Notes: generated by a model not told the origin, from the sequence alone. A stretch of 8,291 nt of DNA from Pseudomonadota bacterium (GCA_023391175.1 JAEWBL010000141.1:1-8291), one strand, 5' to 3'; shown: positions 1 to 7,070, counted from the stretch's first letter. Translations and numbers: made by a program.

Positions 1-1
1 G

Positions 2-661
2 TCGGACACGCTCGGCGTCTCCATGCTGGTGGATGCCATCAACCACGACCACCAGACGGCGGTCACCGAGAGCACCGTGCTCGGGCCCTTCTATGTGGAG
101 GGGCCGCCGGAGGTGGCGAACGGCACCGACATTTCCGGGCATCTCGAGGGAGAGCCCATGTTCGTCTCCGGCTCGGTGGCGACCCTCGACGGTGCACCGC
201 TGGTGAATGCCATCGTCGATGTCTGGCATTCGGACGTGGACGGCTATTACGACGTGCAGCACGAGGAGAACGGCCTCGTGGCCCGCGCCCGCCTGCGCAC
301 GGACGGGGAGGGCCGCTTCGCCTTCTGGTCGATCAAGCCGGCCGCCTATCCCATCCCGCACGACGGGCCGGTGGGCAAGATGCTGGAGGCGCAGGGGCGC
401 CACCCCTGGCGGCCGGCCCATGTGCATTTCATGATCGAGGCGCCCGGCCACGAGAAGCTCGTGACCCACGTGTTCGTGGCCGGAGACCAATATCTCGACA
501 GCGACTCGGTGTTCGGCGTGAAGGATTCGCTCATCCGCGAGTTCACCGCCCATGCGCCCGGTACCGCGCCGGACGGCCGGGCGATGGACGCGCCCTGGTG
601 CCAGCTGACCTACGATTTCAAGCTCAACCCCATCTCCGCCGCGGCTTCGCAGGCGGCGTGA
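2..661 (+). CDS. Intradiol ring-cleavage dioxygenase, probable hydroxyquinol 1,2-dioxygenase (5' end outside window)
   Basis: This non-haem Fe(III) cytoplasmic enzyme opens an ortho-dihydroxylated ring between the two hydroxyls; with hydroxyquinol the product is maleylacetate. The frame is open from base 2 and reads SDTLGVS before the first internal Met at 23. That stretch belongs to the family's N-terminal helical region, so the gene begins left of the window and roughly 70-80 residues are missing by family length. Numbering from the Met at 23, the expected iron ligands are Tyr76 (in DGYYDVQ), Tyr109 (AAYPIP), His133 and His135 (RPAHVHF), with the conserved Arg130 just before them. TESTVLGPFYVEG, the YPIPHDGPVG run and GRHPWRPAH favour the hydroxyquinol/chlorocatechol branch over plain catechol 1,2-dioxygenase. 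It is followed after 53 bases by the FAD oxidase gene. Family assignment is firm; the exact substrate is inferred from motifs and the neighbouring YciI, reductase and pcaF genes. Confidence 0.9.
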   Translation, partial: SDTLGVSMLVDAINHDHQTAVTESTVLGPFYVEGPPEVANGTDISGHLEGEPMFVSGSVATLDGAPLVNAIVDVWHSDVDGYYDVQHEENGLVARARLRTDGEGRFAFWSIKPAAYPIPHDGPVGKMLEAQGRHPWRPAHVHFMIEAPGHEKLVTHVFVAGDQYLDSDSVFGVKDSLIREFTAHAPGTAPDGRAMDAPWCQLTYDFKLNPISAAASQAA

Positions 662-702
662 CGGGACGGACGCGCAGCAAGCCCGGCCAACGGGACGCGC
701 GA

Positions 703-710
703 AGGGAGGA
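703..710 (+). promoter_or_regulatory. Ribosome binding site fixing the start of the FAD oxidase
   Basis: AGGGAGGA ends four bases before the ATG at 715. It selects this start over an in-frame ATG at 598, which lies inside the dioxygenase gene and has no such site. The next in-frame ATG at 727 is possible but is spaced too far (16 bases) from the site. Confidence 0.75.
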
Positions 711-714
711 ACGC

Positions 715-2139
715 ATGTCTGCCCATATGCCCATCGCGGCGCATCCCATGGATGGCCTGCTGGCGCGCCTCGCCGCCATCGTCGGCGATCGGGCCACCCG
801 CGCGCCCGGCGTGCTCGCCGACCATGGCCGCAGCGAGGCCTACCACGCGGCGACCCCGCCGGACCTGGTGGTCTATCCGGAGAGCACGGCCGAGGTGCAG
901 GCCATTGTGCGCCTGTGTCGCGAGGCGAAGGTGCCGGTCGTCGCCTTCGGCGCGGGCACCTCGCTGGAGGGCAATGCGGCGGCGCTCCATGGCGGCGTCT
1001 GCCTCGACATGGGGCGGATGAACCAGGTGCTGAAGGTGAATGCGGAGGACATGGACGTCACCGTCCAGCCCGGCATCACCCGCAAGCAGCTCAACGCGCA
1101 ACTGCGCGACACCGGCCTGTTCTTCCCCATCGATCCTGGCGCCGATGCTTCCATCGGCGGCATGACCTCCACCCGCGCGTCGGGCACCATGGCGGTGCGC
1201 TACGGCACCATGAAGGACAATGTGCTGGCGCTGGAAGTGGTGCTGGCCGACGGCCGCGTGATCCGCACCGCGCAGCGGGCGCGCAAGTCCGCCGCTGGCT
1301 ATGATCTCACGCGCCTGTTCGTGGGCGCCGAAGGCACTCTTGGCGTCATCACGCAGGTGACGCTGAAGCTGCATCCCCAGCCAGAGGCCATCTCCTCCGC
1401 CGTCTGCGCCTTCCCGGATCTCAAGTCCGCCGTGGACACGGCCATCGCCGTCATCCAGTCCGGCGTGCCGGTGGCGCGGGTGGAACTGCTCGACGCGGTG
1501 ATGATGCGCGGCATGAATTTGCACGCCAAGCTCGGCCTGCCCGAGGTGCCGCACCTGTTCTTCGAGTTCCACGGCTCCAAGGCCTATGTGGCCGAGCAGG
1601 CGGAGACCACGCAGGCGCTGGCCGCCGAGTTCGGTGGCGAGGGCTTCCAGTGGGCGACGACCCCGGAAGAGCGCAGCCGGCTCTGGCACGCACGTGACAA
1701 CACGCTTTACGCCGGCCTCGCGCTGCGCCCCGGCGCGAAGGCGATGATCACCGACGTGTGCGTGCCCATCTCCCGGCTCGCCGAATGCCTGGTGGAGACG
1801 GCGGCGGATCTGGAACAGACCGGCCTCACTGCCCCCGTGGTCGGCCATGTGGGCGACGGCAATTTCCACCTGCTGGTGTTGATCGATCCCGCCAGCGGCG
1901 AGGAACTCGCCCGCGCCAAAGCCTTCTGCGACCGCCTCGCCCGCCGCGCCATCGCGCTGGAAGGCACCTGCACCGGCGAGCACGGCATCGGCGTCGGCAA
2001 GATGGATTTCCTGCCCCTGGAGCTCGGCGACGCGGTGGACGTGATGCGCCTCGTGAAGGGCGCTCTCGATCCCGACGGCATCCTCAATCCCGGCAAGATC
2101 TTTCGGCCCCGCGACACACAGCAAGGAGACGCACCATGA
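715..2139 (+). CDS. FAD-linked oxidase, D-lactate dehydrogenase (cytochrome)/GlcD family
   Basis: The predicted protein has 474 residues, normal for the family. The N-terminal half is a PCMH-type FAD-binding domain: GAGTSLEG at 79-86, DPGADASIGGM at 140-150 and a glycine-rich FAVGAEGTLG-like segment near 201-210. The C-terminal FAD-oxidase domain carries VGHVGDGNFH at 376-385 and CTGEHGIGVGK at 419-429; His378, His385, Glu422 and His423 correspond to the metal and substrate-binding set of D-2-hydroxyacid dehydrogenases. It ends with DPDGILNPGKI, the family's usual tail. Such enzymes oxidise D-lactate, glycolate or related D-2-hydroxyacids and pass electrons to a quinone or cytochrome. No signal peptide or membrane segment is seen. 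Its stop overlaps the ABC ATPase start by four bases (ATGA), so the two are probably translationally coupled. Its position in a ring-cleavage operon suggests a pathway-specific hydroxyacid, possibly a side-chain or sugar-acid fragment of the imported compound, but the substrate cannot be read from sequence. Confidence 0.85.
   Translation: MSAHMPIAAHPMDGLLARLAAIVGDRATRAPGVLADHGRSEAYHAATPPDLVVYPESTAEVQAIVRLCREAKVPVVAFGAGTSLEGNAAALHGGVCLDMGRMNQVLKVNAEDMDVTVQPGITRKQLNAQLRDTGLFFPIDPGADASIGGMTSTRASGTMAVRYGTMKDNVLALEVVLADGRVIRTAQRARKSAAGYDLTRLFVGAEGTLGVITQVTLKLHPQPEAISSAVCAFPDLKSAVDTAIAVIQSGVPVARVELLDAVMMRGMNLHAKLGLPEVPHLFFEFHGSKAYVAEQAETTQALAAEFGGEGFQWATTPEERSRLWHARDNTLYAGLALRPGAKAMITDVCVPISRLAECLVETAADLEQTGLTAPVVGHVGDGNFHLLVLIDPASGEELARAKAFCDRLARRAIALEGTCTGEHGIGVGKMDFLPLELGDAVDVMRLVKGALDPDGILNPGKIFRPRDTQQGDAP
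2123..2129 (+). promoter_or_regulatory. Ribosome binding site of the ABC ATPase
   Basis: AAGGAGA lies six bases before the ATG at 2136. This supports that start over a Met five codons in (2148) and over the much longer open frame that extends back to 1758 inside the preceding gene. Confidence 0.7.
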
Positions 2140-3686
2140 GGGCGGTCATGGCAACGACGCCTCGCCTGGAACTGGCCGCGCCCCCGGCCGTGCCTGCCAC
2201 CCCCATTCTGGAGCTGAAGGGCATTTCCAAGACCTTTCCGGGCGTGAAGGCGCTGGACGACGTGTCCTTCGCCGTCTGGCCGGGCGAGGTCCACATGCTG
2301 CTCGGCGAGAACGGCGCCGGCAAGTCCTCGCTCATGAAGGTGCTGTGCGGCGCCTATCAGGCGGATGCGGGCGAATACTTTCACAATGGCGAGAAGGTCG
2401 AGATCCGCTCCCCCGCCGATGCGCGGCGCTTCGGCATCGCGGTCATCTTTCAGGAATTCTCCCTCGTCCCCTATCTGGATGTGGCGCAGAACATCTTCCT
2501 CGGCCGCGAATTTCCCTCGCGCATTCCCGGCCTCATGGACCGGCACCGCCTCTATCGCGAGGCGCAGAAGGTGCTGGACCTGATTGGCCTCGATGTGGAC
2601 CCGCGCACCAAGGTGCACCAGCTCGGCGTCGCCCAGCAGCAGATGGTGGAGATCGGCAAGGCGCTGTCGCAGGATGCCCGCATCCTCGTCATGGACGAGC
2701 CGACCGCCGCGCTCTCGGACCGCGAGACCGAGCGCCTGTTCGAGGTGATGCGCCAGCTGCAGGCGAAGGGCGTCGCCCTCGTCTACATCTCCCACCGCAT
2801 GGCCGAGGTGTTCGCCCTCGGCGACCGCATCACCGTGCTGCGCGACGGCAAGCTGGTGGGCCGCGCGCTGCCCGGCGAGACCTCGCCGGACGAGCTGGTG
2901 CGGATGATGGTCGGCCGCAACGTGGACATGTCCTATCCCCGCCGCTTCGCCACCGAATCGGGCGAGGTGGTGCTGGAGACGAAGGGCCTGTCCTCCGCCA
3001 ATGGCATCCGCGACATCGACCTGAAGGTGCGGGCGGGCGAGATCGTGGGCCTGTGCGGCCTCGTCGGCTCCGGCCGCACGGAGGTGGCCCGCGCCATCTT
3101 CGGCGCCGATCCGGTGACGGCCGGCGAGGTGCACATCTTCGGTAAGCCGCGCACTGGCGGTCCGGATGCCGCTGCCTTCGCCGGCGTCGGCCTCATTCCG
3201 GAGAGCCGCAAGGCGGAGGGGCTCGCCCTCATCCGCACGGTCAGCGACAATCTCGCCGTGGCGGGCCTGCCGAAGCTGTTTCCGAGCAACATGTTCTCCC
3301 CGCGCAAGGCGCGCCGCTCGGCGCAGGAGCTGATCCAGCGCCTGCGGATTGCCACCCCATCGCCGAACCAGAGCGTCGCCGTCCTCTCCGGCGGCAACCA
3401 GCAGAAGGTGGTGATCGGCAAGTGGCTCGCCGCCGGCACGCGCCTGTTCATCTTCGACGAGCCCACGCGCGGCATCGATGTGGGTGCCAAATCCGAGATC
3501 TTCGCCCTGATCGACCAACTGGTCGCCGAAGGGGCGGCGGTGCTCATGATCTCCTCCGAGCAGGCGGAGATCGTCCATGTCTGCGACCGCGCCTACGTCA
3601 TGCGCGGCAAGCGCATCGTCGGCGAGCTTGGTCGCGCCGACCTCTCCGAAGAGAACATCGTCCGAATGGGGATGCACGATGAGTGA
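2136..3686 (+). CDS. CUT2-family ABC importer, double ATP-binding subunit (RbsA/XylG type)
   Basis: This 516-residue cytoplasmic subunit has two fused nucleotide-binding domains and energises the importer formed with the two following permeases. Domain 1 has an intact Walker A (GENGAGKSS, 57-65), a signature-like LGVAQQQ (163-169), Walker B ILVMDEPT (183-190, Glu188) and switch His220. Domain 2 has a Walker A without the usual lysine (GLVGSGRTEV, 308-317), a standard signature LSGGNQQK (417-424), Walker B LFIFDEPTRGID (437-448, Glu442) and Ser-Ser-Glu where the switch His would be (MISSEQAEI). That asymmetry is normal for CUT2 ATPases, which use one fully competent site. The Gly at 164 replaces a common Ser. 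It overlaps the preceding gene by four bases and the next by eight. CUT2 systems usually carry pentoses, hexoses, myo-inositol or autoinducer-2; the substrate here is not decided by this subunit. Confidence 0.95.
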   Translation: MRAVMATTPRLELAAPPAVPATPILELKGISKTFPGVKALDDVSFAVWPGEVHMLLGENGAGKSSLMKVLCGAYQADAGEYFHNGEKVEIRSPADARRFGIAVIFQEFSLVPYLDVAQNIFLGREFPSRIPGLMDRHRLYREAQKVLDLIGLDVDPRTKVHQLGVAQQQMVEIGKALSQDARILVMDEPTAALSDRETERLFEVMRQLQAKGVALVYISHRMAEVFALGDRITVLRDGKLVGRALPGETSPDELVRMMVGRNVDMSYPRRFATESGEVVLETKGLSSANGIRDIDLKVRAGEIVGLCGLVGSGRTEVARAIFGADPVTAGEVHIFGKPRTGGPDAAAFAGVGLIPESRKAEGLALIRTVSDNLAVAGLPKLFPSNMFSPRKARRSAQELIQRLRIATPSPNQSVAVLSGGNQQKVVIGKWLAAGTRLFIFDEPTRGIDVGAKSEIFALIDQLVAEGAAVLMISSEQAEIVHVCDRAYVMRGKRIVGELGRADLSEENIVRMGMHDE

Positions 3687-4641
3687 TCACGCCCTTTCCT
3701 CTTCCACCCCCGCGCGGGCGCGCATCCCGGCCGTGCCCGGCGTCGCCGTGGCACTCGTCGGCCTCGGCGTGCTGTTCGCGGTGGCGAGCCCCGGCTTCCT
3801 GACGGCCGGCAATATCTCCAACATCCTGGTGCAGTCGGTGATCCTGCTGCTCCTCGCTCTGCCCATGACGCTCATCATCATGACGGAGGGGCTGGACCTC
3901 TCCATGGGCGCGGTGCTCACCCTCGCCTCGCTGGTGCTGGCGCTGATCGTGGTGGCGACGCAATCGCTGCTGCTCGGGCTCGTCGGAGCGCTGGGCGTGG
4001 GCCTTGCCTTCGGCCTTGCCAATGGCTGGCTGGTGTCGGTGCTGGGCATCCCGCCCTTCGTGGCGACGCTGGGCACGCTCGGCGCGGCGCAGGGGCTCGC
4101 GCTGATCGTGTCCGACGGGCAGAGCGTGGTGGGCATCCCGCGCTTTGTGCGTCAGGTCTATTCCGGCGAGGTGGCGGGCATTCCGAACCCCATCCTCATC
4201 GGCGCGGGCTTCTACGCCCTCTTCCACGTGCTGCTCTATCACACCCGCTTCGGCACCTACATCTGCGCGCTCGGCGGCAACCGCGAGGCGCTGACGCTGG
4301 CGGGGGTGAAGTGGCGGCGGCTGCTGATCTCCGTCTACATGCTCGGCGGGGCCATGGCCGGCGTCGCGGCGCTGCTGATGACGGCGCGCATGAATGCGGG
4401 CCATCCCACCGCCGCCATCGGCATGGAGTTCGATGCCATCGCCGCCGTGGCGCTCGGCGGCACCTCCTTCGAGCGCGGCAACGGCTGGATCTTCGGCACC
4501 CTCATGGGCGTGCTCACCGTGGGCGTGCTGCGCAACGGGCTGAACCTCATGGCCGTGCCCTCCTCGGTGCAGGTGGCCTGCATCGGCATCCTCGTCATCT
4601 TCGCCCTCTTCCTCGATGGCATGCGGAGCAAGAAGTCATGA
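3679..4641 (+). CDS. CUT2-family ABC importer, first permease (RbsC type)
   Basis: This 320-residue inner-membrane permease consists of long hydrophobic segments separated by short loops, compatible with the 8-10 transmembrane helices of the family; I did not run a topology prediction. Hallmarks are TEGLDLSMGAV (69-79), the cytoplasmic-side ICALGGNREA (195-204) and EFDAIAAVALGGTSFERGNG (250-269), the conserved ATPase-contact region. The chosen ATG lies inside the end of the ATPase gene with an eight-base overlap (ATGAGTGA) and only a weak ribosome site, so translation is probably coupled to the ATPase. An earlier Met at 3577 would put more than 30 extra residues inside the ATPase gene and is unlikely. 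It differs clearly in sequence from the second permease, so the membrane part is probably a heterodimer. Confidence 0.93.
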   Translation: MSDHALSSSTPARARIPAVPGVAVALVGLGVLFAVASPGFLTAGNISNILVQSVILLLLALPMTLIIMTEGLDLSMGAVLTLASLVLALIVVATQSLLLGLVGALGVGLAFGLANGWLVSVLGIPPFVATLGTLGAAQGLALIVSDGQSVVGIPRFVRQVYSGEVAGIPNPILIGAGFYALFHVLLYHTRFGTYICALGGNREALTLAGVKWRRLLISVYMLGGAMAGVAALLMTARMNAGHPTAAIGMEFDAIAAVALGGTSFERGNGWIFGTLMGVLTVGVLRNGLNLMAVPSSVQVACIGILVIFALFLDGMRSKKS

Positions 4642-5612
4642 GCCTCGCTGGCGACATCTCCGCGGGCACGCCCCGCATCCATCTGTCGAAGGACATGCAG
4701 CAGCTTCTCTACCGGCTGCTGGCGGCGGGCCTCCTGTGCGTGGCGCTTAGCGTCGCGACGGATGCCTTCTTCACCACAAACAACATCCTCAACGTGCTGC
4801 GACAGGCGAGCCTGCTGTTCTTCCTGGCCTCGGGGCTGACGCTGGTGATCCTCACCGGGGGCCTCGACCTCTCGGTGGGCGCGAACATCGGGCTCTCCGC
4901 CTGCCTCGCCGCCACCGTCATCAAGGCCACCGGCTCGCCGGTGCTGGGGACGCTGACGGGCCTCGCCAGCGGCTGCGTCATCGGCATCTGCAACGGGCTG
5001 ATGGTGGCGAAGCTGCGCATCCCCTCCTTCATCGCCACCTACGGCATGCTGTGGGTGCTGCACGGGCTCACCTATTACTACATGGCCGGCGAGACCATCC
5101 ACGGCTTCCCGCCCGGCTTCCGGCAGATCGGTTCGGGCTATTTCCTCGGCATTCCGATCCCGGTCTATCTGATGATCGGCTTCCTCGTCGCCGGCGCCGT
5201 CTTCGCCCAGCGCACCGTGTGGGGGCAGCAGATTTACGCCATCGGCGCGAACCCGGTGGCGGCGCGGCTGTCCGGCATCCCGGTCGATCGCCGCCTGATC
5301 CTCGTCTACGCCTTCTCCGGCGCCATGGCGGGCGTCGCCTCCATCGTCTTCCTCGCCCGGCTGAACTCGGCCGAGGGCGACATCGGCGAGGCAATGACGC
5401 TGCCGGCCATCGCGGCGGTGCTCATCGGCGGCGCCTCGCTCTTCGGCGGGGTGGGAAGCGTGTTCGGCACCTTCGTCGGTGCGCTCATCCTGACGCTGGT
5501 GCTGAACGGCATGAACCTGCTGGCGGTCAACGCCAGCTGGCAGCCTCTGGTGACGGGCGTGATCGTCGTCTTCGCGGTGTGGCTCGACATGATCGGCCGC
5601 AAGCGGTCCTGA
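4638..5612 (+). CDS. CUT2-family ABC importer, second permease (RbsC type)
   Basis: This 324-residue permease has a hydrophilic N-terminus of about 20 residues and then multiple hydrophobic segments. Family hallmarks are TGGLDLSVGA (73-82), YAIGANPVAARLSGI (200-214) and LPAIAAVLIGGASLFGGVGS (255-274), the last being closer to the classical RbsC consensus than the same region of the first permease. The start overlaps the preceding stop as ATGA. Together with the first permease it should form the membrane channel. Many CUT2 systems use one permease gene as a homodimer; two unlike genes in tandem also occur. It is followed by a 50-base AT-rich gap and then the binding-protein gene. Confidence 0.93.
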   Translation: MSLAGDISAGTPRIHLSKDMQQLLYRLLAAGLLCVALSVATDAFFTTNNILNVLRQASLLFFLASGLTLVILTGGLDLSVGANIGLSACLAATVIKATGSPVLGTLTGLASGCVIGICNGLMVAKLRIPSFIATYGMLWVLHGLTYYYMAGETIHGFPPGFRQIGSGYFLGIPIPVYLMIGFLVAGAVFAQRTVWGQQIYAIGANPVAARLSGIPVDRRLILVYAFSGAMAGVASIVFLARLNSAEGDIGEAMTLPAIAAVLIGGASLFGGVGSVFGTFVGALILTLVLNGMNLLAVNASWQPLVTGVIVVFAVWLDMIGRKRS

Positions 5613-5662
5613 TGCGTAATTGAAGTAACAAACCCAAATATCAAGAATCGGAGGAAGACCCC
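5613..5662 (+). promoter_or_regulatory. AT-rich leader with strong ribosome site before the binding-protein gene
   Basis: This short gap is markedly richer in A and T than its surroundings. It ends with GGAGGAAG (5650-5657), five bases before the ATG at 5663. The unstructured, A-rich leader and strong ribosome site would favour heavy translation of the binding protein, which is normally needed in excess over the permeases. I find no convincing separate promoter. Confidence 0.5.
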
Positions 5663-6649
5663 ATGAAGAAGCTCAAGCTCATCGCCGCCGCGCTGCCGGT
5701 GGCGCTCCTGTCCACCGGCGCGCTCGCCGCGGACGAGACCATCGCCGTCTTCACCAAGAACCAGACCAACCCCTACTTCCAGACCGTGCGTGTCGGCGCC
5801 GAGGCGGCGGCGAAGTCCATGGGCGCCAAGGTGGTACACTACATTCCCACCAAGCCGGACTCGATCCCCGAGCAGCTCAGCCAGATCGAGGACGTGATCG
5901 TCAAGAAGCCGTCCGCCATCGTCTTCGTGCCGGTGGACTACAAGGCCATGGTGCCGGGCGTGGAGCAGATCAACGACGCCAAGATTCCGGTAGTGAACGT
6001 CACCGACCGCTCGGCCGGCGGCAAGTTCCTCGCCTTCGTCGGCGCCGACGACTACAGCCTCGGCCTGGAGACCGGCCGCTATCTGCTCAAGGAGATGGGC
6101 GGCAAGGGCAATGTGGTTATCCTGGAAGGCGTGAAGGGCTCGCTCACCAACATAGACCGGGTGCGCGGCTTCAATGACGCCATCAAGGAAAACAAGGATG
6201 TGAAGCTGCTCGCCAGCCAACCGGCCAACTACCAGCGCCTGCAGGGCCTGCAGGTCATGGAGAACCTCATGCAGTCGCATCCGCAGATCGACGGCGTGCT
6301 GGCCGCCAACGACGCCATGGCCATCGGCGCCATCGAGGCGCTGGACGGTGCCAACCGCAAGGCCAAGGTCATCGGCATCAACGGCACCAAGGAAGCGATC
6401 GACGCCATCAAGGCCGGCAAGCTGCTCGCCTCGGGCGATTACAACGGCTTCGTGCAGGGCTGCATCGGTACCATGGTGGCCATCCGCGCGCTGCGCAACG
6501 AGGCCATCGTGAACGAGGTGGTGCTGAAGCCCACCGTGGTCAACGCCTCCAACTACCAGCCCTACGACGTGCCGCTGGAAGCCCGCGCCTGCCCGAGCTG
6601 GGCGGACGCCGCCGCCATGGCCACCAAGGCACCCACCAAGACGAACTGA
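5663..6649 (+). CDS. CUT2-type periplasmic substrate-binding protein (RbsB-like)
   Basis: The predicted protein has 328 residues. A signal peptide (KKLK, a hydrophobic core, cleavage after ALA near residue 23) sends it to the periplasm, where it captures cargo for the importer. The mature protein is a two-lobed peripla_BP_4 fold. Comparing with E. coli RbsB from memory, several sugar-contact positions are kept: NPYF (36-39), Asp115-Arg116, Arg166, and Asn216-Asp217 in ANDAMA. Two differ: Tyr190 stands where RbsB has Phe (ADFDR), and the GFDGT motif, whose Asp contacts ribose, reads GINGT with Asn240. Two cysteines, 267 and 310, are the only ones in the mature chain. Fold and role are secure. 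The cargo is not; the differences and the aromatic-degradation neighbours raise the possibility of a modified sugar, aryl glycoside, polyol or polyhydroxylated aromatic. It is placed last in the transporter set, whereas many CUT2 operons place it first. Confidence 0.93.
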   Translation: MKKLKLIAAALPVALLSTGALAADETIAVFTKNQTNPYFQTVRVGAEAAAKSMGAKVVHYIPTKPDSIPEQLSQIEDVIVKKPSAIVFVPVDYKAMVPGVEQINDAKIPVVNVTDRSAGGKFLAFVGADDYSLGLETGRYLLKEMGGKGNVVILEGVKGSLTNIDRVRGFNDAIKENKDVKLLASQPANYQRLQGLQVMENLMQSHPQIDGVLAANDAMAIGAIEALDGANRKAKVIGINGTKEAIDAIKAGKLLASGDYNGFVQGCIGTMVAIRALRNEAIVNEVVLKPTVVNASNYQPYDVPLEARACPSWADAAAMATKAPTKTN

Positions 6650-6662
6650 TTTCGATTCACCG

Positions 6663-6685
6663 ACGCCGGTCTGCATAGCCGGCGT
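6663..6685 (+). promoter_or_regulatory. Stem-loop after the binding-protein gene
   Basis: ACGCCGG (6663-6669) and CCGGCGT (6679-6685) form a perfect 7-bp stem with a 9-base loop, closable by one further U-G pair. No T-run follows, so it is not a standard intrinsic terminator. Such hairpins after binding-protein genes often protect the upstream transcript from 3' exonucleases. Confidence 0.5.
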
Positions 6686-6698
6686 GCTATCAACCCGA

Positions 6699-6733
6699 CG
6701 GGGCGACACCGGCTTATGCCGCGTGCCGCCCCG
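6699..6733 (+). promoter_or_regulatory. Long imperfect stem-loop just upstream of the YciI gene
   Basis: CGGGGCG (6699-6705) pairs with CGCCCCG (6727-6733). After an A-C mismatch, CAC (6707-6709) pairs with GTG (6723-6725), and past one bulged C, CGGC (6710-6713) pairs with GCCG (6718-6721) around a TTAT loop. That gives 14 base pairs in all. No T-run follows. It ends six bases before the AAGGAG (6740-6745) of the next gene, so it could affect transcript stability or initiation there. Confidence 0.5.
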
Positions 6734-6753
6734 ATCGCGAAGGAGCCCCTCTG

Positions 6754-7041
6754 ATGCTGTTCGCCATCCACGGCGTCGACCGCCCCGGCGCGCTCGACAC
6801 CCGCCTCGCCCATTATGAGGCGCACAAGGCCTTCCTCTCCGACACCTCCACGTTCGGGGTGCAGATCGTCATGTCCGGCCCGCTGGTGGCGGATGATGGA
6901 ACCACGATGATCGGCAGCCTCTTCCTCATCGAGGCGCCGGACCGCGCCGCCGCCGAGGCTTTCAACGCCGCCGACCCCTTCAAGAAGGCGGATATCTGGG
7001 AGCGCGTGACCATCACCGGCTTCCTCCGCCGGCAGGGCTGA
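6754..7041 (+). CDS. YciI-like small protein, candidate TftG-type dehydrochlorinase/lyase
   Basis: This 95-residue cytoplasmic protein has the length and shape of the YciI family (ferredoxin-like alpha/beta fold). The two conserved acid-base residues are present: His24 (in HYEAHKAFL) and Asp74 (AADPF). The SGPL segment at 41-44 and the alternating beta segments (SLFLIEAP, RVTITGFL) also fit. AAGGAG (6740-6745) precedes the ATG by eight bases. The best-characterised aromatic-pathway relative is TftG, which converts 5-chloro-hydroxyquinol to hydroxybenzoquinone in 2,4,5-T degradation. The dioxygenase, the quinone-type reductase immediately downstream and pcaF make a related role plausible. YciI proteins are functionally diverse, so a chlorine-independent isomerase or lyase activity is equally open. 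Family high confidence, function low. Confidence 0.85.
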   Translation: MLFAIHGVDRPGALDTRLAHYEAHKAFLSDTSTFGVQIVMSGPLVADDGTTMIGSLFLIEAPDRAAAEAFNAADPFKKADIWERVTITGFLRRQG

Positions 7042-7070
7042 ATACCGATCCCATTTCAAGGAGACGACAC

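Noticed and set aside
661..697. Direct repeat ACGGGACG at 661-668 and 690-697
   Set aside because: Eight bases in a GC-rich 53-base gap, without symmetry or a recognisable operator; chance is an adequate explanation.
610..2124. A 504-codon open frame on the - strand, antisense to the FAD oxidase
   Set aside because: It mirrors a well-supported + gene in GC-rich DNA with G/C third positions. The product is a low-complexity His/Ala/Gly/Arg-rich chain with no recognisable motif.
2304..3083. Loss of the Walker A lysine in the second ATPase domain as a sign of a broken gene
   Set aside because: GLVGSGRTEV without lysine is the normal state of the second domain in CUT2 ATPases, and the frame is intact.
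1707..3677. A 656-codon open frame on the - strand, antisense to the ABC ATPase
   Set aside because: The same antisense artefact: it spans parts of two real genes and its product is rich in His, Ala, Arg and Asp without domain features.
5620..5648. A sigma-70-like promoter, TTGAAG then 17 bases then AAGAAT
   Set aside because: Each box matches the consensus at four of six positions only, and the expected transcript start near 5655 would fall inside the ribosome binding site.
5306..6709. A 467-codon open frame on the - strand, antisense to the binding protein and second permease
   Set aside because: It crosses two genes and their gap, and its composition is that of an antisense frame; the + strand proteins have clear motifs and a signal peptide.
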